Positions 5,613 to 6,570 of a DNA stretch of 6,570 bases are shown one piece after another. Both the position numbers and the translations under genes were made by a program. Position 1 is the stretch's first letter, and each line of letters starts with the position of its first letter. The stretch spans positions 1-6,570 of the forward strand of contig CBDTXZ010000168.1 in the NCBI GenBank assembly GCA_965364515.1, written 5' to 3'. The notes beneath the pieces are model-generated. The model worked only from the letters and a program-made list of their open reading frames with translations, was not told where the DNA came from and made no database searches. The DNA is from JAHEDH01 sp965364515. Its GTDB lineage: Bacteria > Actinomycetota > Acidimicrobiia > Spongiisociales > ZC4RG35.

Positions 5613-6239
5613 ATGCGAACTCGCAGATATGGATCAGCTGTCGTTGTCGTGGCGATGCTGCTGGCAGCATGCGGCGGAGGGACGGACCCCGCCGCATCCC
5701 CCAATGCCGCGTCGCCGGGCACCGACACCACTGTGCTGCAGGGCGAACCGGCCGTCCAGACCACAGCGCCTGCCTCCGACCGGACGGAAGAATCGGTGGC
5801 GCAGGCAGATCGACCGGATCCGGATCCCAGCCGTGAGCTTGCCCCGGATTTCACCCTGGCGTTGGCCGACGGGTCCACGTTCGTGCTCTCCGAGGAAGCC
5901 AGACCCGTCTTCATGGTGTTCTGGGCCGAGTGGTGAGGCACCTGTCGACGGGAGTTGCCCGTCGTCGATGATCTTGCAATGGAGTACTCCGATCGGGTTG
6001 CGTTCATCGCTCCGGCATGGAAGGCCTCGTTCGAAGCGACCGCACAGCAGGCCGCCCAGCTCCTTCCCTCGGGCGAGGTTCGCTGGGGGCTCGACGAGAC
6101 GATCTTCGAACGGTACGGAGTGCCGTATCAGCCGGCCACCGTGTTGATCGGGGCCGATGGCACCGTCGTCGAGTCATGGCTCGGCGCGCGCGGCGAGGCG
6201 GCGATGCGAGACTCGATCGAAGCCCTCATCGACAGCTGA
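5613..6239 (+). CDS. Thioredoxin-like lipoprotein with in-frame TGA at the active site: candidate selenoprotein (UxxC)
   Basis: Read through the TGA at 5934-5936, the frame encodes 208 residues. Residues 1-20 are a lipoprotein signal peptide (R2-R5, a hydrophobic core, lipobox L-A-A-C20). Residues 21-75 are a Ser/Thr/Pro/Asp-rich linker, so the protein should be anchored outside the membrane. Residues 76-208 are a TlpA/ResA-like thioredoxin domain: APDFTLALADGS (77-88), then PVFMVFWAEW (98-107), codon 108 TGA, then G-T-C111-R-R-E-L-P. Later come the cis-proline region YGVPYQPATVLIGADG (168-183) and a C-terminal helix. TGA replaces precisely the N-terminal Cys of WCxxC, the reactive residue that selenocysteine usually replaces. 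Codon use and family residues remain good after the TGA, arguing against decay. A SECIS-like hairpin follows. Likely role: thiol-disulfide or peroxide chemistry at the cell surface. Standard gene callers would split it into a 107-residue fragment and a fragment starting at TTG 5955. Confidence 0.78.
5934..5964 (+). promoter_or_regulatory. Recoding site: TGA (Sec108) plus candidate bacterial SECIS hairpin
   Basis: TGA is at 5934-5936. After 9 bases comes CGACGGG (5946-5952), loop AGTTG (5953-5957), then CCCGTCG (5958-5964), a perfect 7-bp stem. The loop begins 16 bases after the TGA and has G at its second position. Known bacterial SECIS elements lie just downstream of the UGA within the coding region, with a small apical loop carrying a G at one of its first two positions; this hairpin fits. 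Caution: the stem overlaps codons for R-R-E-L-P-V, residues that are common here in ordinary Cys-type homologues, so chance pairing is possible. Confidence 0.6.
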
Positions 6240-6312
6240 CGCTCACCGACTTCAGCCTCTGGCGGGTGTGTGCCGGTTTCGATTCGATGGGGACATCGAG
6301 CTTGGAGCTGTC

Positions 6313-6570
6313 GTGACGCAGACCCGCATCCCAGAAGAACTGGCCACGGCTGGACGGAGGTTCGGCTATTCCGTGGCGATCGCGATCAATCTCTTGTTGG
6401 TGTGGATCGTCGGCAACCTGTTGGACTGGGAGCTCGTGGCATTCCTCCAGCCGGAGTTCGCCGATCTGGTGCCCATCATCCAACTCGGCCTGTGGGTCAC
6501 CGTCGCAGCCAACGCCGTCTACATCATCGACGACCGTTCGGTTGCCACCCGCTCGGCGCGCCTCGTCGTC
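6313..6570 (+). CDS. Membrane protein, N-terminal part (cut by window edge)
   Basis: GTG 6313 is preceded by GGAG with a spacer of about 6 bases, and the frame stays open to the end of the window (86 codons). A short charged N-terminus (M-T-Q-T-R-I-P-E-E-L) is followed by a hydrophobic segment at about 18-37 (SVAIAINLLLVWIVGNLLDW), an amphipathic stretch with E40 and FLQPEFADL (44-52), and a second hydrophobic segment at about 54-71 (VPIIQLGLWVTVAANAVYII). A charged D-D-R and T-R-S-A-R stretch comes after that. Third-position GC is high. It lies 73 bases after the thioredoxin-like gene on the same strand and could share its transcript. The family is not recognised from this part. Confidence 0.75.
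   Translation, partial: MTQTRIPEELATAGRRFGYSVAIAINLLLVWIVGNLLDWELVAFLQPEFADLVPIIQLGLWVTVAANAVYIIDDRSVATRSARLVV

Noticed and set aside
5934..5936. TGA read as Trp or Cys by a variant genetic code
   Set aside because: TGA ends trpD, the Fur gene, the four-helix gene and the EspC-like gene in sensible places, so a genome-wide reassignment is not supported.
5955..6239. Independent 94-residue gene starting at TTG 5955
   Set aside because: It would begin inside the thioredoxin domain, within the candidate SECIS loop, has no ribosome site, and is in the same frame as the upstream half. It is better explained as the part of one gene after the TGA.
6240..6312. Regulatory or RNA element in the gap after the thioredoxin-like gene
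   Set aside because: Apart from the GGAG ribosome site of the next gene, no hairpin, repeat or promoter-like match stood out.

Overview
The window is GC-rich (roughly 64 percent) with strong G/C preference at third codon positions. It carries a bacterial type A RNase P RNA, a WXG100/DUF1023-type gene pair, and a HisA-like protein of a form I associate with Acidimicrobiia. Together these suggest an actinobacterium, probably of the Acidimicrobiia. That placement is inference from gene style; there is no rRNA in the window.

Layout. The left two thirds lies on the minus strand. Reading leftwards from about 4001 it holds: a small four-helix membrane protein; a HisA/HisF-related TIM-barrel protein with a helical C-terminal extension; the RNase P RNA gene rnpB with its own -10 box and a strong hairpin terminator; a 51-residue membrane protein; a small EspC/WXG100-like protein; and an alpha/beta hydrolase (DUF1023 type) with a WXG-like N-terminal domain, cut off by the left edge. 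The right third lies on the plus strand, divergent from the membrane protein: trpD (anthranilate phosphoribosyltransferase); a Fur-family repressor 4 bases after it, probably cotranscribed; a thioredoxin-like lipoprotein with its own promoter; and the start of another membrane protein cut off by the right edge. No tRNA, CRISPR array, insertion sequence or long repeat was seen.

Main point. The thioredoxin-like lipoprotein gene has an in-frame TGA exactly where the first cysteine of the WCxxC active site should be (W-TGA-G-T-C). The frame stays open afterwards and completes a normal thioredoxin fold with its cis-proline region. Nine bases after the TGA lies a 7-bp perfect hairpin with a 5-base loop carrying G at its second position, as expected of a bacterial SECIS element. 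The best reading is a selenocysteine-containing (UxxC) secreted lipoprotein thioredoxin of 208 residues. The alternatives are a nonsense mutation or a sequencing error.

A second point is the HisA-like protein. It has Asn at the position of the first catalytic Asp of HisA/PriA/HisF, Ala at the conserved active-site Thr, and about 90 extra C-terminal residues. It may therefore not be the histidine-pathway isomerase. Several genes have a TAnnnT -10 box 6 to 8 bases before the start codon, which suggests leaderless transcripts.
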